Below the pieces are notes generated by a model. It saw nothing but the letters and a program-made list of their open reading frames with translations. It made no database searches and was not told the origin of the DNA. 28,077 nt of DNA from assembly GCA_964544305.1 (NCBI GenBank), contig CAZJAZ010000036.1:1-28077 (forward strand). The letters run 5' to 3'. Below are positions 1 to 8,504 of the stretch, in pieces (position 1 is the first letter of the stretch; every line of letters starts with the position of its first letter). This DNA comes from JAFDWI01 sp964544305 (GTDB taxonomy: Bacteria; Actinomycetota; Acidimicrobiia; Acidimicrobiales; Iamiaceae). The position numbers were made by a program, and so were the translations under genes.

Positions 1-100
1 CAGATCGCCTGGTCGCCACTTCGAAGGACAGGTCGTTTTTGTTTTCGTCTCATGCCTGCTTCGCCTGGCAACCACTCACCCTCAGCATTTTCGATCAGAG

Positions 101-1486
101 CTAGACCAGCACTTGAAGGTCGCGCAGATGTGCAACGATGACATCGTGCTCGCGTCCGTCTGGCGTGCGATTCAATTGCCCTGAGAACTGTCGAATCCGA
201 CGATGCCGATTCACCTCAATCACATAGTGCAGATTCCCCCGCACCAACACCCCAATGAGATGGCTTTCACCAGCCATTGCGGCCCGATCAAAATTGCCCA
301 AACAATTGTGCATGACCCGCGACCACCGCGTGAGATCACCACAGGTTCGGGGGAGGACAAACGTGAACCCGTGAGTCGACGATCCGTCAAGCACCCGCAA
401 CCACGCCGGGTGCGGGATCACACTGTTGGCGTTCGCGGAAACGTCTGTACCAACACGTGGGGCATACCGCAACCCATAATTTGGGGCTTCCAGGCGCTGG
501 CCCGGAGCCACGTGCACGTCACGAGGCGGCGCTGGAGTCTCGTGACCACGAGACGCTGTTGGGCCCAGCGCATCAGCACAACCACGCATGCGTGTATCGA
601 TCCGTGGTAATCGAGTGACTGGCGCATACGGATTGGCACGCACATGCGTGCGATAGACATCGACGAGTTCGGTGAGCGAACCAGGCAGGCGAATCGGCGC
701 ATGCGGCCCCAAATCAGCCGCGAACGTCAAACAATCAATTAGTGCTCGACGACCTTCGCCACTGAGCGCACCCTGAAGCAGATAGTCCCGAGTGTGCGTC
801 GCACCCCACAATCGCACCACACGTCGAGTCTCGGCGAGCAGGGTCGGCGTCGGCAGTTTGTCAGCGGGCCACGGCGAACCTGGTGCAACCAATACTTCAG
901 CAATGTGATCAGGTTCGAGAATCGACGACCCCATCAAGGCCAAACCGATTCGAGAAAAATCAATCGGCTCAGACTGTGCGCGCACCAGCGATTGCGCAAA
1001 CGCCACCACAACTGGACGCGTCGCGCGCTCACCAAACAACTGCTGCGCCCCACCTCGAAGGTCCGGCGCACGCAACGCGTTCATAAGCCAACTCGGCACA
1101 TTTGCCACCGGCGCGGCACCTCGCTCATAGGCAGCCCCCAACAAGCCGTACGCTCCCCCACCAAGTTGAACGAGAAGTGGTGCATCAGCAGAACCCGAAA
1201 TCCAAGCACCGGCTTTATTTGCGGCCTCGCGCACCACACGTCGGGCCGACGCATGCACCTGGCTCACCGGCACATTGGCTCGTGCCGCCGCTTCATCAAG
1301 GGCGTGCACCGTGCTTCCCGGGGATGCGGTGATTGCAACGAGTCGCTCGATGCCTGGCATCACCAAATGCACCCGAATATGACCCTCACCGGCAGAAATC
1401 TGCACAACCGGCCGACCCGCAACCACAACATCGCCAACAAAACCTTGCATTTGGTGTGGTGTTGCAAGCTCCCTGACCCCCGGCAT
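101..1486 (-). CDS. PcfJ-like domain protein
   Basis: A 461-residue protein diverging from dnaX, with 82 bases between the two start codons. The C-terminal ~75 residues carry the pattern I associate with the PcfJ-like family: RWSRVMHNCLGNF near residue 387, then a glycine-flanked strand, HYVIEVN, and IRQFSGQLNRTP. The middle has alanine- and proline-rich linkers and no signal peptide or membrane segment. PcfJ-like proteins are known mostly from conjugative and other mobile elements, and their biochemical activity is not established. Nothing beside it here looks like conjugation machinery. The ATG at 1486 is the first in frame; a second in-frame ATG lies 12 codons later and I see no strong ribosome site for either. 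I am fairly sure the gene is real and moderately sure of the family. Confidence 0.72.
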   Translation of the reverse strand: MPGVRELATPHQMQGFVGDVVVAGRPVVQISAGEGHIRVHLVMPGIERLVAITASPGSTVHALDEAAARANVPVSQVHASARRVVREAANKAGAWISGSADAPLLVQLGGGAYGLLGAAYERGAAPVANVPSWLMNALRAPDLRGGAQQLFGERATRPVVVAFAQSLVRAQSEPIDFSRIGLALMGSSILEPDHIAEVLVAPGSPWPADKLPTPTLLAETRRVVRLWGATHTRDYLLQGALSGEGRRALIDCLTFAADLGPHAPIRLPGSLTELVDVYRTHVRANPYAPVTRLPRIDTRMRGCADALGPTASRGHETPAPPRDVHVAPGQRLEAPNYGLRYAPRVGTDVSANANSVIPHPAWLRVLDGSSTHGFTFVLPRTCGDLTRWSRVMHNCLGNFDRAAMAGESHLIGVLVRGNLHYVIEVNRHRRIRQFSGQLNRTPDGREHDVIVAHLRDLQVLV

Positions 1487-1568
1487 CGTTCCAGTGAACC
1501 AGAAAACTCATCGTCGAACAACTGTTCCCCAAAAAAGCCCGGTGGCACTCCCGAGTAGGATCAATGCA

Positions 1569-3389
1569 ATGGCCTACGAATCGCTCTACCGTCGGTATCG
1601 ACCTCAGCGATTCAGCGATGTCAGGGGCCAAGACCACGTCGTTGCCGCCTTGCACAATGCCGTGCGTGAGAACCGAGTCGGGCACGCATACTTGTTGAGC
1701 GGTCCTCGGGGCACGGGCAAAACCTCGACGGCACGCATTCTCGCCAAAGCCCTCAATTGCACCAACCTTGACGATGGTGAACCGTGCGGCACCTGCGACT
1801 CGTGCCAAGCCATCGAATCAGGCACCTCCTATGACCTGATGGAACTCGACGCCGCATCAAACAACGGTGTCGACGCCATGCGCGACCTAATCGCCAAAGC
1901 CGCCCTTGGCTCACCGGGCCGAACCAAGGTGTATCTGCTTGACGAAGTGCACATGCTGTCCGCGGGCGCATCAAACGCACTACTCAAGACGCTCGAAGAG
2001 CCACCCGGCCATGTTGTGTTTGTGCTCGCCACCACCGATCCGCACAAAGTGCTACCCACGATTCGCAGCCGCACGCAACATTTCGAACTGCACTTACTTT
2101 CGGCCCATGAACTTCGGGCGCTAGTCGATGGTGTAATTGCCGACGCTGGCCTCGACGTTGATAACACCGCCATCGACTACGTGTTGCGTGTCGGTGGCGG
2201 TTCGGCCCGTGACACGCTCTCGGCACTCGATCAAGTCGTTGCCGCAGGAGGCGTGCTCGACCAAGGCGACGATGTCGACGGTCTCGTTGACGCATTGTGT
2301 ACGAACGACACGGGTGCGGCGCTGCGTGCTGTAGCGGATGCAACCGCGAAAGGTCGTGACCCACGCGTGCTCGGCGAAGCATTGCTTGGGCGTCTGCGTG
2401 ACGTGTTCTTGTTACGTATGGGGGATCCGCTCGCTCACATTCCAGATGACCAGAAAGCACACATCCAGAACTGGTCTGAGCAACTCACCGACCGTGACTG
2501 CACCCGCGGCCTAGAAGCAATCGGCGATGCGCTCCGTGACATGCGCAGCGCTCCCGACACGCGTATTCCTTTTGAGATTGCGCTCGTCAAACTCACTCGT
2601 GTCGACAACGACACGTCCGTCGAACAACTTGTGGCACGCATCGAGCGTCTTGAGCGCAGCATCGTCGCAAGCCCCAGTGTTGCATCATCACCCACGACAC
2701 CATCGGACTCGACCGCAACCGGCGCTGCGACGCCGCCACCATCCCCGCCACGCACGGGGCGTCCCGCCGATGCTGCACGTGCGGTGCTGGAAAACAACCG
2801 GGCGACGACGCCACCACCTCCACGCCCCGGGCGATCGCAACCCAGCGCACCCAGCCGCCCGACAGAAGAAGGCGCAGAACCCGACGCCGCCCCAGCGACG
2901 CCGTCCGATTCAACACCCCCTCGCAATCCTGTTCCCGCGGTCGAAACTGCGCCTCCATCCGCTCCATCGTCGCCCGCGAACCTCACAGACCTCGAAGCAC
3001 TCTGGACAACACAAGTCCTTCCGAGTCTGTCTGGGCTCACCAAAGCAATGTTCAGCGTCGGCCATTTTGTGCGAGTTGAAGGTGCTCAAGCCGTCTTCGC
3101 CGTTCCCAACGACGTGCATCGTTCGAAGTCGATGCAAAAGCTCAGCGAAGTTGAAGCCGCACTCACCAATGCGATGGGGTCGACTTGCTCAATCAACCTT
3201 GTCGTTGAAGGTGAAACAGGCAACCAGCCGACACCGCCGTCCGCACCAACGAGTCCCGAAGCCCAGATCGCTGCCGAACGTGACGAAGTCGGCCCGATCA
3301 GCGAACTCGCCGATGCACCAACCGACGCAAGGAGCACCACGCAACGTATCGTTGACGCGTTCCCCGGCGCGGAAATTGTCGAGAACTGA
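1569..3389 (+). CDS. dnaX: DNA polymerase III subunit gamma/tau
   Basis: 606 residues. DnaX is the ATPase of the clamp loader that places the beta clamp on DNA and, in its long form, links polymerase cores. The N-terminus MAYESLYRRYRPQRFSDV is a DnaX hallmark. Seen in order: Walker A GPRGTGKT (45-52), a four-cysteine zinc module (C64, C73, C76, C79), Walker B DEVH (125-128), LEEPP (142-146), sensor 1 ATTDPHK (154-160) and SRTQ (167-170). After about residue 370 comes a long Pro/Ser/Thr-rich linker, then a conserved-looking C-terminal segment (LEALWTTQVLPSLS). The ATG at 1569 is preferred over the in-frame ATG at 1494 because it matches the family N-terminus and has AGGA eight bases upstream. 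ybaB and recR follow on the same strand, a classic bacterial arrangement. Confidence 0.97.
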   Translation: MAYESLYRRYRPQRFSDVRGQDHVVAALHNAVRENRVGHAYLLSGPRGTGKTSTARILAKALNCTNLDDGEPCGTCDSCQAIESGTSYDLMELDAASNNGVDAMRDLIAKAALGSPGRTKVYLLDEVHMLSAGASNALLKTLEEPPGHVVFVLATTDPHKVLPTIRSRTQHFELHLLSAHELRALVDGVIADAGLDVDNTAIDYVLRVGGGSARDTLSALDQVVAAGGVLDQGDDVDGLVDALCTNDTGAALRAVADATAKGRDPRVLGEALLGRLRDVFLLRMGDPLAHIPDDQKAHIQNWSEQLTDRDCTRGLEAIGDALRDMRSAPDTRIPFEIALVKLTRVDNDTSVEQLVARIERLERSIVASPSVASSPTTPSDSTATGAATPPPSPPRTGRPADAARAVLENNRATTPPPPRPGRSQPSAPSRPTEEGAEPDAAPATPSDSTPPRNPVPAVETAPPSAPSSPANLTDLEALWTTQVLPSLSGLTKAMFSVGHFVRVEGAQAVFAVPNDVHRSKSMQKLSEVEAALTNAMGSTCSINLVVEGETGNQPTPPSAPTSPEAQIAAERDEVGPISELADAPTDARSTTQRIVDAFPGAEIVEN

Positions 3390-3440
3390 GCGAGACCCCA
3401 CGGCGATACACGTCGCTGCATCTCATAGAGGAACATTTGC

Positions 3441-3815
3441 ATGACTGACGACAGCACCCAGACACCCGAACCGGCAGCCGACCCGATGGCGGGGTTGCTC
3501 GGTGGCCTCGACATGAACTCGCTGCTGTCGATGGCCGGTGAAATGCAACAGCAAATGGACGAGGCACAACAACGTGCCGCGGCAACCGAGGTTGAAGGCT
3601 CAGCCGGTGGTGGTGTCGTCAAAGTGACCCTGACCGGTGCGCTGGAATGCACCGGCGTGACCATTGCGCCTGATGTCACCGACGACGTCGCCATGCTCGA
3701 AGATCTCGTGTTGTCAGCGATCCGAGATGCGTTGACCAAAGCCAACGCGGTGCGCAATGAAAGCGACCCGCTTGGTGGGCTGGGCGATCAGCTCGGAGGC
3801 CTTTTCGGTGGCTGA
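3441..3815 (+). CDS. YbaB/EbfC family nucleoid-associated protein
   Basis: 124 residues. YbaB/EbfC proteins are small dimeric DNA-binding proteins of the nucleoid, very often encoded between dnaX and recR, as here. The sequence shows the helical segment with MQQQMDEAQ (residues about 35-43) and then the strand region GGGVVKVTLTGALECTGVTI, followed by a helix ending in ALTKAN. Two less usual parts are an acidic, proline-bearing N-terminal extension of about 15 residues and a glycine-rich tail (GGLGDQLGGLFGG). GAGGAA lies about nine bases before the ATG. The gene is 51 bases after dnaX and 15 bases before recR, so the three are probably co-transcribed. Confidence 0.93.
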   Translation: MTDDSTQTPEPAADPMAGLLGGLDMNSLLSMAGEMQQQMDEAQQRAAATEVEGSAGGGVVKVTLTGALECTGVTIAPDVTDDVAMLEDLVLSAIRDALTKANAVRNESDPLGGLGDQLGGLFGG

Positions 3816-3830
3816 TCGCAGGGATCGGCC

Positions 3831-4442
3831 ATGAGCGCATACCCGGCGGTTGTCCAATCGCTGATTGATGAGTTCGGGCGTTTACCAGGCATTGGCCCGA
3901 AGTCCGCCCAGCGTATTGCGCTGTACCTCATCAACGCGCCCACGATCGATGCCCAACGACTCGCCGATGCGATTCATTCGGCCAAAGCGCAAGTTGCGTG
4001 GTGTTCGCAGTGCTTCAACCTTGCCGAAGGCGACCGATGCACGATCTGTTCAGACGAGCGTCGCGACCCGAGCGTTTTGTGTGTGGTTGAAGAGCCACGA
4101 GATTTGATCGCGCTGGAACGTACCGGCGGTTTTCATGGGCGCTATCACGTCCTTGGCGGTGCGATCAGTCCGATCGAAGGGATCGGGCCCGATCAATTGC
4201 ACATGCGCGAGCTGCTCGTGCGCCTCGGTGACGAGCAGATCACCGAAGTGATCGTGTGCACGAACCCCAATATTGAAGGTGAAGCGACCGCTCTGTATCT
4301 CGCCCGATTACTTGCCGACACGGGTATCACCATGACGCGCCTCGCAAGTGGCCTGCCCGTGGGGGGCGATCTTGAATACGCCGATGAACTCACCTTGGCA
4401 CGGGCGCTTGAAGCCCGTCGGCAACTCGATCAGTCGAACTAG
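3831..4442 (+). CDS. recR: Recombination mediator protein RecR
   Basis: 203 residues, the normal length for RecR, which works with RecO/RecF to load RecA at gaps and ends. Visible parts: an N-terminal helix-hairpin-helix (LPGIGPKSAQRIA, 18-30), a C4 zinc finger (C58, C61, C70, C73), a Toprim domain starting at CVVEEPRD (84-91) and including TNPNIEGEATALY, and the C-terminal GLPVGGDLEYADELTL segment typical of the family. The ATG at 3831 follows AGGGAT. The dnaX-ybaB-recR order supports the call. No hairpin terminator was seen in the 131 bases after the stop. Confidence 0.97.
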   Translation: MSAYPAVVQSLIDEFGRLPGIGPKSAQRIALYLINAPTIDAQRLADAIHSAKAQVAWCSQCFNLAEGDRCTICSDERRDPSVLCVVEEPRDLIALERTGGFHGRYHVLGGAISPIEGIGPDQLHMRELLVRLGDEQITEVIVCTNPNIEGEATALYLARLLADTGITMTRLASGLPVGGDLEYADELTLARALEARRQLDQSN

Positions 4443-4573
4443 CGAATATCTGCCGTATTTGAGACTCGAAGCAATTTCGGTTGGTCAGGCAGCCGGCATT
4501 TCGATAGCCGTTCCAAAAACGCACCCAAATCGGAAAGGTTGTGCGAGGCCAGGCGGATCAGATTTCGCTATGT

Positions 4574-5281
4574 TCAGTTCGAGGAGCCGAGAGCCGCCAA
4601 CTTCGTGTTGAGCGCCTCAATGGTGATGCCTTTCAACGCATCTTGATAGGACGGCGCGTGTTCGACCGGGTCTAATTTGCCGTCGGTAACATGAATAAGA
4701 GACGACTCAGTCATCGACGATCCATCGACACCAAGGCCTGGTTTCAGAATGATTGCGGCCACGAACTGATCACCGAGTTGCGTCCGGAACGAGCCTCGGA
4801 CTACGAGGTCTTCAAGTTTGCCGGTCTCGTCGTCCTTCTTTGTCAGGCCACCCGAGAGTTTCAATGTTCCGGGGACTTGTTGACCTTTTGTCCACAACGT
4901 CTTGTCAACACGGACTGTGATCGAATGCCTGAAAACCTGAGGATCAGCGCCCGATTCAGCCGGTTCGAGGTCGCCGACTTTGACAACTGTGCCGACAATG
5001 ATTGCGTCAGCATTCGCCTTCCAGTCCTTCAATGAGCTGTCCGGATACATCTCCACGGCGTCAATTGTTTTCGAATCCCGCACAACAGACGTCTCCGTGG
5101 AACGAACAGTTTTCGAGCTTTCCGCATCGGTCGTCTGAGTCGAAGCCACCGAACCGGTGGAGCTACAGCCTTGCGCAAGGCCGATCATCAGCAGTATCGA
5201 GCTTGCAATACCCAAGAGGTGGCGCGGGCCGAGATTCCTTCCATGCTGCATATTTGACCCTGTGATCGTTCGATTCTTCAT
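4574..5281 (-). CDS. Putative lipoprotein, function unknown
   Basis: 235 residues. A hydrophobic N-terminal segment (about residues 22-38) ends in LAQGC, with Cys39 as a plausible but slightly atypical lipobox cysteine. A Ser/Thr-rich spacer follows, as usual for an exported lipoprotein. The mature part contains WKANADAIIVGTVVKVGD and later strands (HSITVRVDKTLWTKG) resembling the beta-rich domain of actinobacterial secreted proteins that start with a 'DAIVVGTV'-type strand. I cannot assign a function. GAGG sits about eight bases upstream of the ATG at 5281. It converges on recR and lies downstream, on the same strand, of the second lipoprotein gene. Confidence 0.7.
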   Translation of the reverse strand: MKNRTITGSNMQHGRNLGPRHLLGIASSILLMIGLAQGCSSTGSVASTQTTDAESSKTVRSTETSVVRDSKTIDAVEMYPDSSLKDWKANADAIIVGTVVKVGDLEPAESGADPQVFRHSITVRVDKTLWTKGQQVPGTLKLSGGLTKKDDETGKLEDLVVRGSFRTQLGDQFVAAIILKPGLGVDGSSMTESSLIHVTDGKLDPVEHAPSYQDALKGITIEALNTKLAALGSSN

Positions 5282-5575
5282 ATTGAACCTCGGTTCTTAG
5301 TCAGTTCTTGCACAAATATTGGATGGTTCATCAGTAGGTGTCATTAAGCCAATACGCATTTATCCACCCCACACTCCAACGCGAAGAGCCCCATATCCAC
5401 CCAGTGGGAGGCGTGCTGTCGGAACTCACGAAGTCCGATCGATGTCATGTTTTACTTTGTAGCACATTGGCACGGGCGAAGGATTTCGGGCCTCGATTGC
5501 CATCCGACGCGGCGGTGCGATCATTTCAACACTGACTTTACGCTCATCTCTCACCCGCGAGAGTCACAGCTTTTC
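5282..5575. other. Intergenic region between the two lipoprotein genes
   Basis: 294 bases separate the two minus-strand lipoprotein genes. It probably holds the promoter and leader of the gene starting at 5281, plus any terminator of the upstream gene, but I found no convincing hairpin or promoter pair. Long plus-strand reading frames across it lack family resemblance and run antisense to the neighbouring gene. Confidence 0.4.
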
Positions 5576-6883
5576 TCAATTCGCGATGTCTACTTGCAAG
5601 ATTGTTGTAGGCGACCCAGCCGTCGGAACAACGTAAACATTGCCCATACCGTCAACAGCGATGGCGTCTGCTCCAACCGGACATACCGTGCCAGGCGGAA
5701 TCGTTTCAGGCGCCTTATTGGATTGCCCAGCCGATGCCAAGCCTCCCGAAGCGTTTTGGAAATGGCCGCCGCAAGGCACAGTTCCGATCTCGAATGTTGC
5801 TTGATGGTCGGCCTGGTTTGGGTCGTCCACCACCAGCCCTTTGCCCCCGGCAAAAACGAACTTGCCGTCAGGAAGAAACGATGCATCACCTCCCGGCCTA
5901 TCGACACTGCTACCTGTTGGATATGAAGCTTGTTTCACGATCGTTCCATCAGACGAAAAAAACGTCGACCCGGCTTTCGATGAAGCCCGAAACCCTCCAG
6001 GCACACTGGCGATCAAACTCGACGACGCCACAGTTCGCACCTGTCCAAGCTTCCCGCGGTTCACGTCGACAAAAGCGACCCGGTTCGGATGACCGATCAG
6101 ACGTTCGCCGGAGCCAGATGCAACGTAGCTGTACAAGCCAACTACGGCCTGGCCCTTTTCATTCGCGGCAACTTGGGTAACCGAGGTATTTGGTGGGAGT
6201 GCAATGGGCGTGAACTTTTTAGTGCTGCCATGAAAAATGTAGACCGAAGCGTCCGCGTTGGTACCAATAAGCACAACTCCATCAGGCCCACAACTCAAAC
6301 TGTTTATTCCAGATGATGGCTCCACTCCTGGCGGCACCTGCTTCGATGGCGACAGCGAGCCAGACGCAGGAATCGTAAACGTCGTCACCACGCCATTTGA
6401 CGGGTCGAGCTGTATGAGTGATCGATTCGATCCGAGATACGTTGCGTTCGCGCACGCGGCTAGCGCGGGTATCGCAACCCCACCAAGGGCATCGCCCGAA
6501 TGACCGATCGGCCAAGTTCGGGTCGCTCCCGTCGTTGTGTCATAGTGCCAGATCGAAGCCGTGGGCGAATTGTTCGAAGTGTCTAGCCAAGTGTCGTAAA
6601 CCCACACGCCAGCCGAACCGCGTTGGATGCCAAGTGTCGGCAAAGAACTGGCGTTTGTAGGCAACTTGATGCGGACTGAAGCATTCTTGTCAGGCTGAAG
6701 TTCAAAACCTGTGCGCTCAATCGACGAAGTGGAATCCTGTGCGTCCATTTTTTTGCCAGCCGACTGGTTCCCGGCAAAAGTCGAACCTGCAATCCGAGAA
6801 TGTGAGCCACACCCTGCAAGAACACAAACGAGAACGGCCACACCCAAAAACGGAATACGCACACGTTTGGTATTCACTGTCAC
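5576..6883 (-). CDS. Putative lipoprotein with beta-propeller-like repeats
   Basis: 435 residues. The N-terminus has a basic start, a hydrophobic stretch and LAGC, giving a good lipobox with Cys25. The mature protein is rich in Gly/Ser/Thr and has recurring blocks such as GVWVYDTWLDTS, ALAACANATYLGSN, SLSCGPDGVVLIGTNAD, VDVNRGKLGQVR and AIAVDGMGNVYVVP. This spacing suggests a WD/NHL-like propeller, but I could not align individual blades, so the fold is inference. No enzyme motif was seen. The frame opens with GTG at 6883, with a second GTG two codons later, so the exact start is uncertain. Probably a cell-surface protein exposed outside the membrane. Confidence 0.7.
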   Translation of the reverse strand: MTVNTKRVRIPFLGVAVLVCVLAGCGSHSRIAGSTFAGNQSAGKKMDAQDSTSSIERTGFELQPDKNASVRIKLPTNASSLPTLGIQRGSAGVWVYDTWLDTSNNSPTASIWHYDTTTGATRTWPIGHSGDALGGVAIPALAACANATYLGSNRSLIQLDPSNGVVTTFTIPASGSLSPSKQVPPGVEPSSGINSLSCGPDGVVLIGTNADASVYIFHGSTKKFTPIALPPNTSVTQVAANEKGQAVVGLYSYVASGSGERLIGHPNRVAFVDVNRGKLGQVRTVASSSLIASVPGGFRASSKAGSTFFSSDGTIVKQASYPTGSSVDRPGGDASFLPDGKFVFAGGKGLVVDDPNQADHQATFEIGTVPCGGHFQNASGGLASAGQSNKAPETIPPGTVCPVGADAIAVDGMGNVYVVPTAGSPTTILQVDIAN

Positions 6884-6996
6884 CTCACATTTCTCGTCAC
6901 AGCGACCAGATTAGTCGCAACATTCTGGATGCGAAGTCCGCAATCTAGCTCATCAATTCGAACATCATATTGCAAAATTAAGATCACGCTTTCACC

Positions 6997-7889
6997 TCAT
7001 TGATCGTTAGATTGGAAAAACCAATTGTAGGATCCCGAGAATTGTGAATACGAGTACGGACCTGTGTCTGTACTCTGGATACTGCTCGTCCAAAGAGACC
7101 AATTTGTAGGCGGCAAATTAGATGTATTTTTAATTCCATTGCCTCCATTGGGATTATTGTTGATATCACTCCCGTAACTCACTAAACCCACTAACGGGCA
7201 GCTAGATTGGGGCTGCGAAAATCCCTCTTCAGTTGTAGACTCAATTGGCATCGCGCTCCAAAACATAGGCGAAGTCGCAAGGCAACTGGATGATAGGGAC
7301 TTGCTTTCGTAGCGTATGTAACCCATATAGGGTTACCGGCTGAGTCGGTTGTGTTAGTGTTATAAACGTTAAAGAATACGTGAGCTGGCGGGAGCGAAGT
7401 CACGATACCGGAGAAAGTGTGGATGTTGTATCCGTACATATTGGAAGTTTCTCAGTATACAGTTGGAGCGTTCGTGGAAATGGAATGATACTGTCCGTGG
7501 TTATCTAGCGCGCCCGAAAAGCCTGTGCTTAGACCGTCTTGCACCCAACACGATCCATTTGGGTTTGACTGTGTCTGGTTTTGATCGCATGTATACCAAC
7601 CGAGTGGATGCCCATAGACACCGAGGTGCTCGTTGACATGATTATCATAGGTATCCAAATTGTATGGTGCAACATTCAATTTAATAAACAGCTCTGCGCC
7701 CGTGAACTGGTGGCTATAAGTTGAGAGCTGTCCCTGAAAATAAAATTGGTTTGTAGGCGCACAGCTCGCTGAAGAAGGACTCGCAATCGCGAGCAAATAG
7801 GCGATACTTGAACATAAAGCTATAACGCCAATAACCCATTGCCGAACTGAACCGTTAAAGTAATCCTTCACAACGTATTCGTTTGCCAT
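6997..7889 (-). pseudogene. Broken secreted-protein gene (in-frame TGA plus frameshift)
   Basis: Read from the ATG at 7889, the frame encodes a signal-peptide-like N-terminus (hydrophobic WVIGVIALCSSIAYLLAIA), then a Tyr/Asn/Gly-rich secreted segment, and hits TGA at 7452-7454 after 145 residues. The same frame stays open from there to 7191 (ETSNMYGYNIHTF onward), so the stop interrupts one longer coding region. Between about 7330 and 7260 the plausible protein moves to another frame, which runs to a TGA at 6997-6999 (PMFWSAMPIESTTEEGF, then SYNWFFQSNDQ). Base composition is visibly more AT-rich than the flanks. I recognise no family. The simplest reading is a decaying acquired gene; sequencing error at one of the two lesions is possible. 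Confidence 0.6.
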
Positions 7890-7920
7890 GGGGAGTGGAT
7901 ACAGCCTGGCCTTACACGCG

Positions 7921-8113
7921 CTTCACACGCTTTGAGAGGTTTTCGGGCTGCAGCGGGGTGGAAATTGGTTGAGTAACGACAATTTGGGTCATTTGCACAA
8001 CTTCGGAACACGAGGTCAATGGTAGATCTGCAGAAAGAGTGAGTCAAGTCCTCGACGTGCCTCACACACTTTGAGCGCGAAAGGTTTGGTGGTGCCTCAC
8101 ATACTTTGAGCGC
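7921..8113. repeat. Three spaced copies of a CACA.ACTTTGAG-type direct repeat
   Basis: Copies at 8057-8078 and 8092-8113 match at 21 of 22 bases, differing only by C/T in CTCACAyACTTTGAGCGC, and start 35 bases apart. A shorter related copy, CTTCACACGCTTTGAG, lies at 7921-7936. The role is unknown: they could be regulator sites, a remnant of a mobile element or local duplication. Confidence 0.6.
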
Positions 8114-8175
8114 ATGATCCCTGGTTTGGGGGGGAAGGCTTGCCTGGCATGGAAGGCAAACGTCTCCCCGAGAGG

Positions 8176-8189
8176 TTTGCGCGCGCAAA
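8176..8189. promoter_or_regulatory. Perfect palindrome upstream of the Phd/VapC pair
   Basis: TTTGCGCGCGCAAA reads the same on both strands and lies about 57 bases before the antitoxin start. TA operons are commonly autoregulated through palindromes near the promoter, so this is a candidate operator. Its distance from the start is rather long, and a chance GC palindrome is possible. Confidence 0.35.
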
Positions 8190-8234
8190 AACGACGAGCC
8201 AGCTCTCCTGTAGCACACCGGACACCCTAGGAGC

Positions 8235-8240
8235 TACACT
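8235..8240 (+). promoter_or_regulatory. -10-like hexamer giving a probable leaderless antitoxin mRNA
   Basis: TACACT ends six bases before the ATG at 8247, so transcription would begin at or next to the start codon. No purine-rich ribosome site is present at the usual distance. The same arrangement is seen before the other antitoxin genes of this window. Confidence 0.4.
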
Positions 8241-8246
8241 CGTCCC

Positions 8247-8504
8247 ATGGCAGTGAAAGAGTTCGGAATCCGGGATCTGCGTAACCACACGGGCCAAGTC
8301 GTTGATGCGGTCGAGCAGGGTGATCGGGTGTTCCTCACCCGTCGGGGCGAACGAATCGCCGAAATAACCTCAATCAAACAGTCTCCAGTGGTGGCGCTGC
8401 TCGCCAAGGCCGAATCAGTCGGTGCGATCGATACTGGCTGGGCCAACGAGCTCGCCGCCGACAAACTTGCTGACATTGCAGCGCAAGCACCCCGATGGGA
8501 TTGA
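8247..8504 (+). CDS. Type II antitoxin, Phd/YefM family
   Basis: 85 residues. The N-terminal half VKEFGIRDLRNHTGQVVDAV, then GDRVFLTRRGERIAEI, is the Phd/YefM DNA-binding fold that prevents host death by neutralising a partner toxin and represses its own operon. The C-terminal part (about residues 45-85) would be the toxin-wrapping tail. The 3' end overlaps the PIN toxin gene by 10 bases, the usual order of antitoxin first. The ATG at 8247 is the natural start by family alignment. Confidence 0.88.
   Translation: MAVKEFGIRDLRNHTGQVVDAVEQGDRVFLTRRGERIAEITSIKQSPVVALLAKAESVGAIDTGWANELAADKLADIAAQAPRWD

Larger units (their letters stand above)
7890..8246. other. Non-coding stretch with direct repeats upstream of a TA module
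   Basis: 357 bases without a credible gene. A minus-strand frame over 7868-8218 has no family signal and repeats short peptides only because the DNA repeats. The stretch holds two near-identical 22-base repeats, a weaker third copy, a perfect 14-base palindrome and the probable promoter of the antitoxin gene; these are listed separately. Confidence 0.5.

Noticed and set aside
1530..1537. A-run plus G (AAAAAAG) near dnaX, like the E. coli gamma/tau frameshift site
   Set aside because: It lies upstream of the chosen dnaX start codon, so it cannot make a shorter gamma form.
794..1558. Plus-strand open frame of 254 residues
   Set aside because: Antisense to the PcfJ-like gene, with an Arg/His/Ser-rich composition and no family pattern; an artefact of high GC.
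1487..1568. Small SRP RNA gene, often near dnaX
   Set aside because: The conserved SRP core sequence and hairpin were not seen in this short gap.
2527..3444. Plus-strand open frame of 305 residues
   Set aside because: Overlaps dnaX in another frame across its Pro-rich linker and has no protein-like features.
5447..5926. Plus-strand frame of 159 residues
   Set aside because: Antisense to the lipoprotein gene for much of its length and without family resemblance.
7452..7454. TGA as a selenocysteine codon
   Set aside because: No catalytic context or recognisable insertion hairpin, and a separate frameshift follows, so gene decay is simpler.
7868..8218. Minus-strand frame of 116 residues across the repeat region
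   Set aside because: No family signal; repeated peptides come only from repeated DNA, and Cys/Arg content is atypical.
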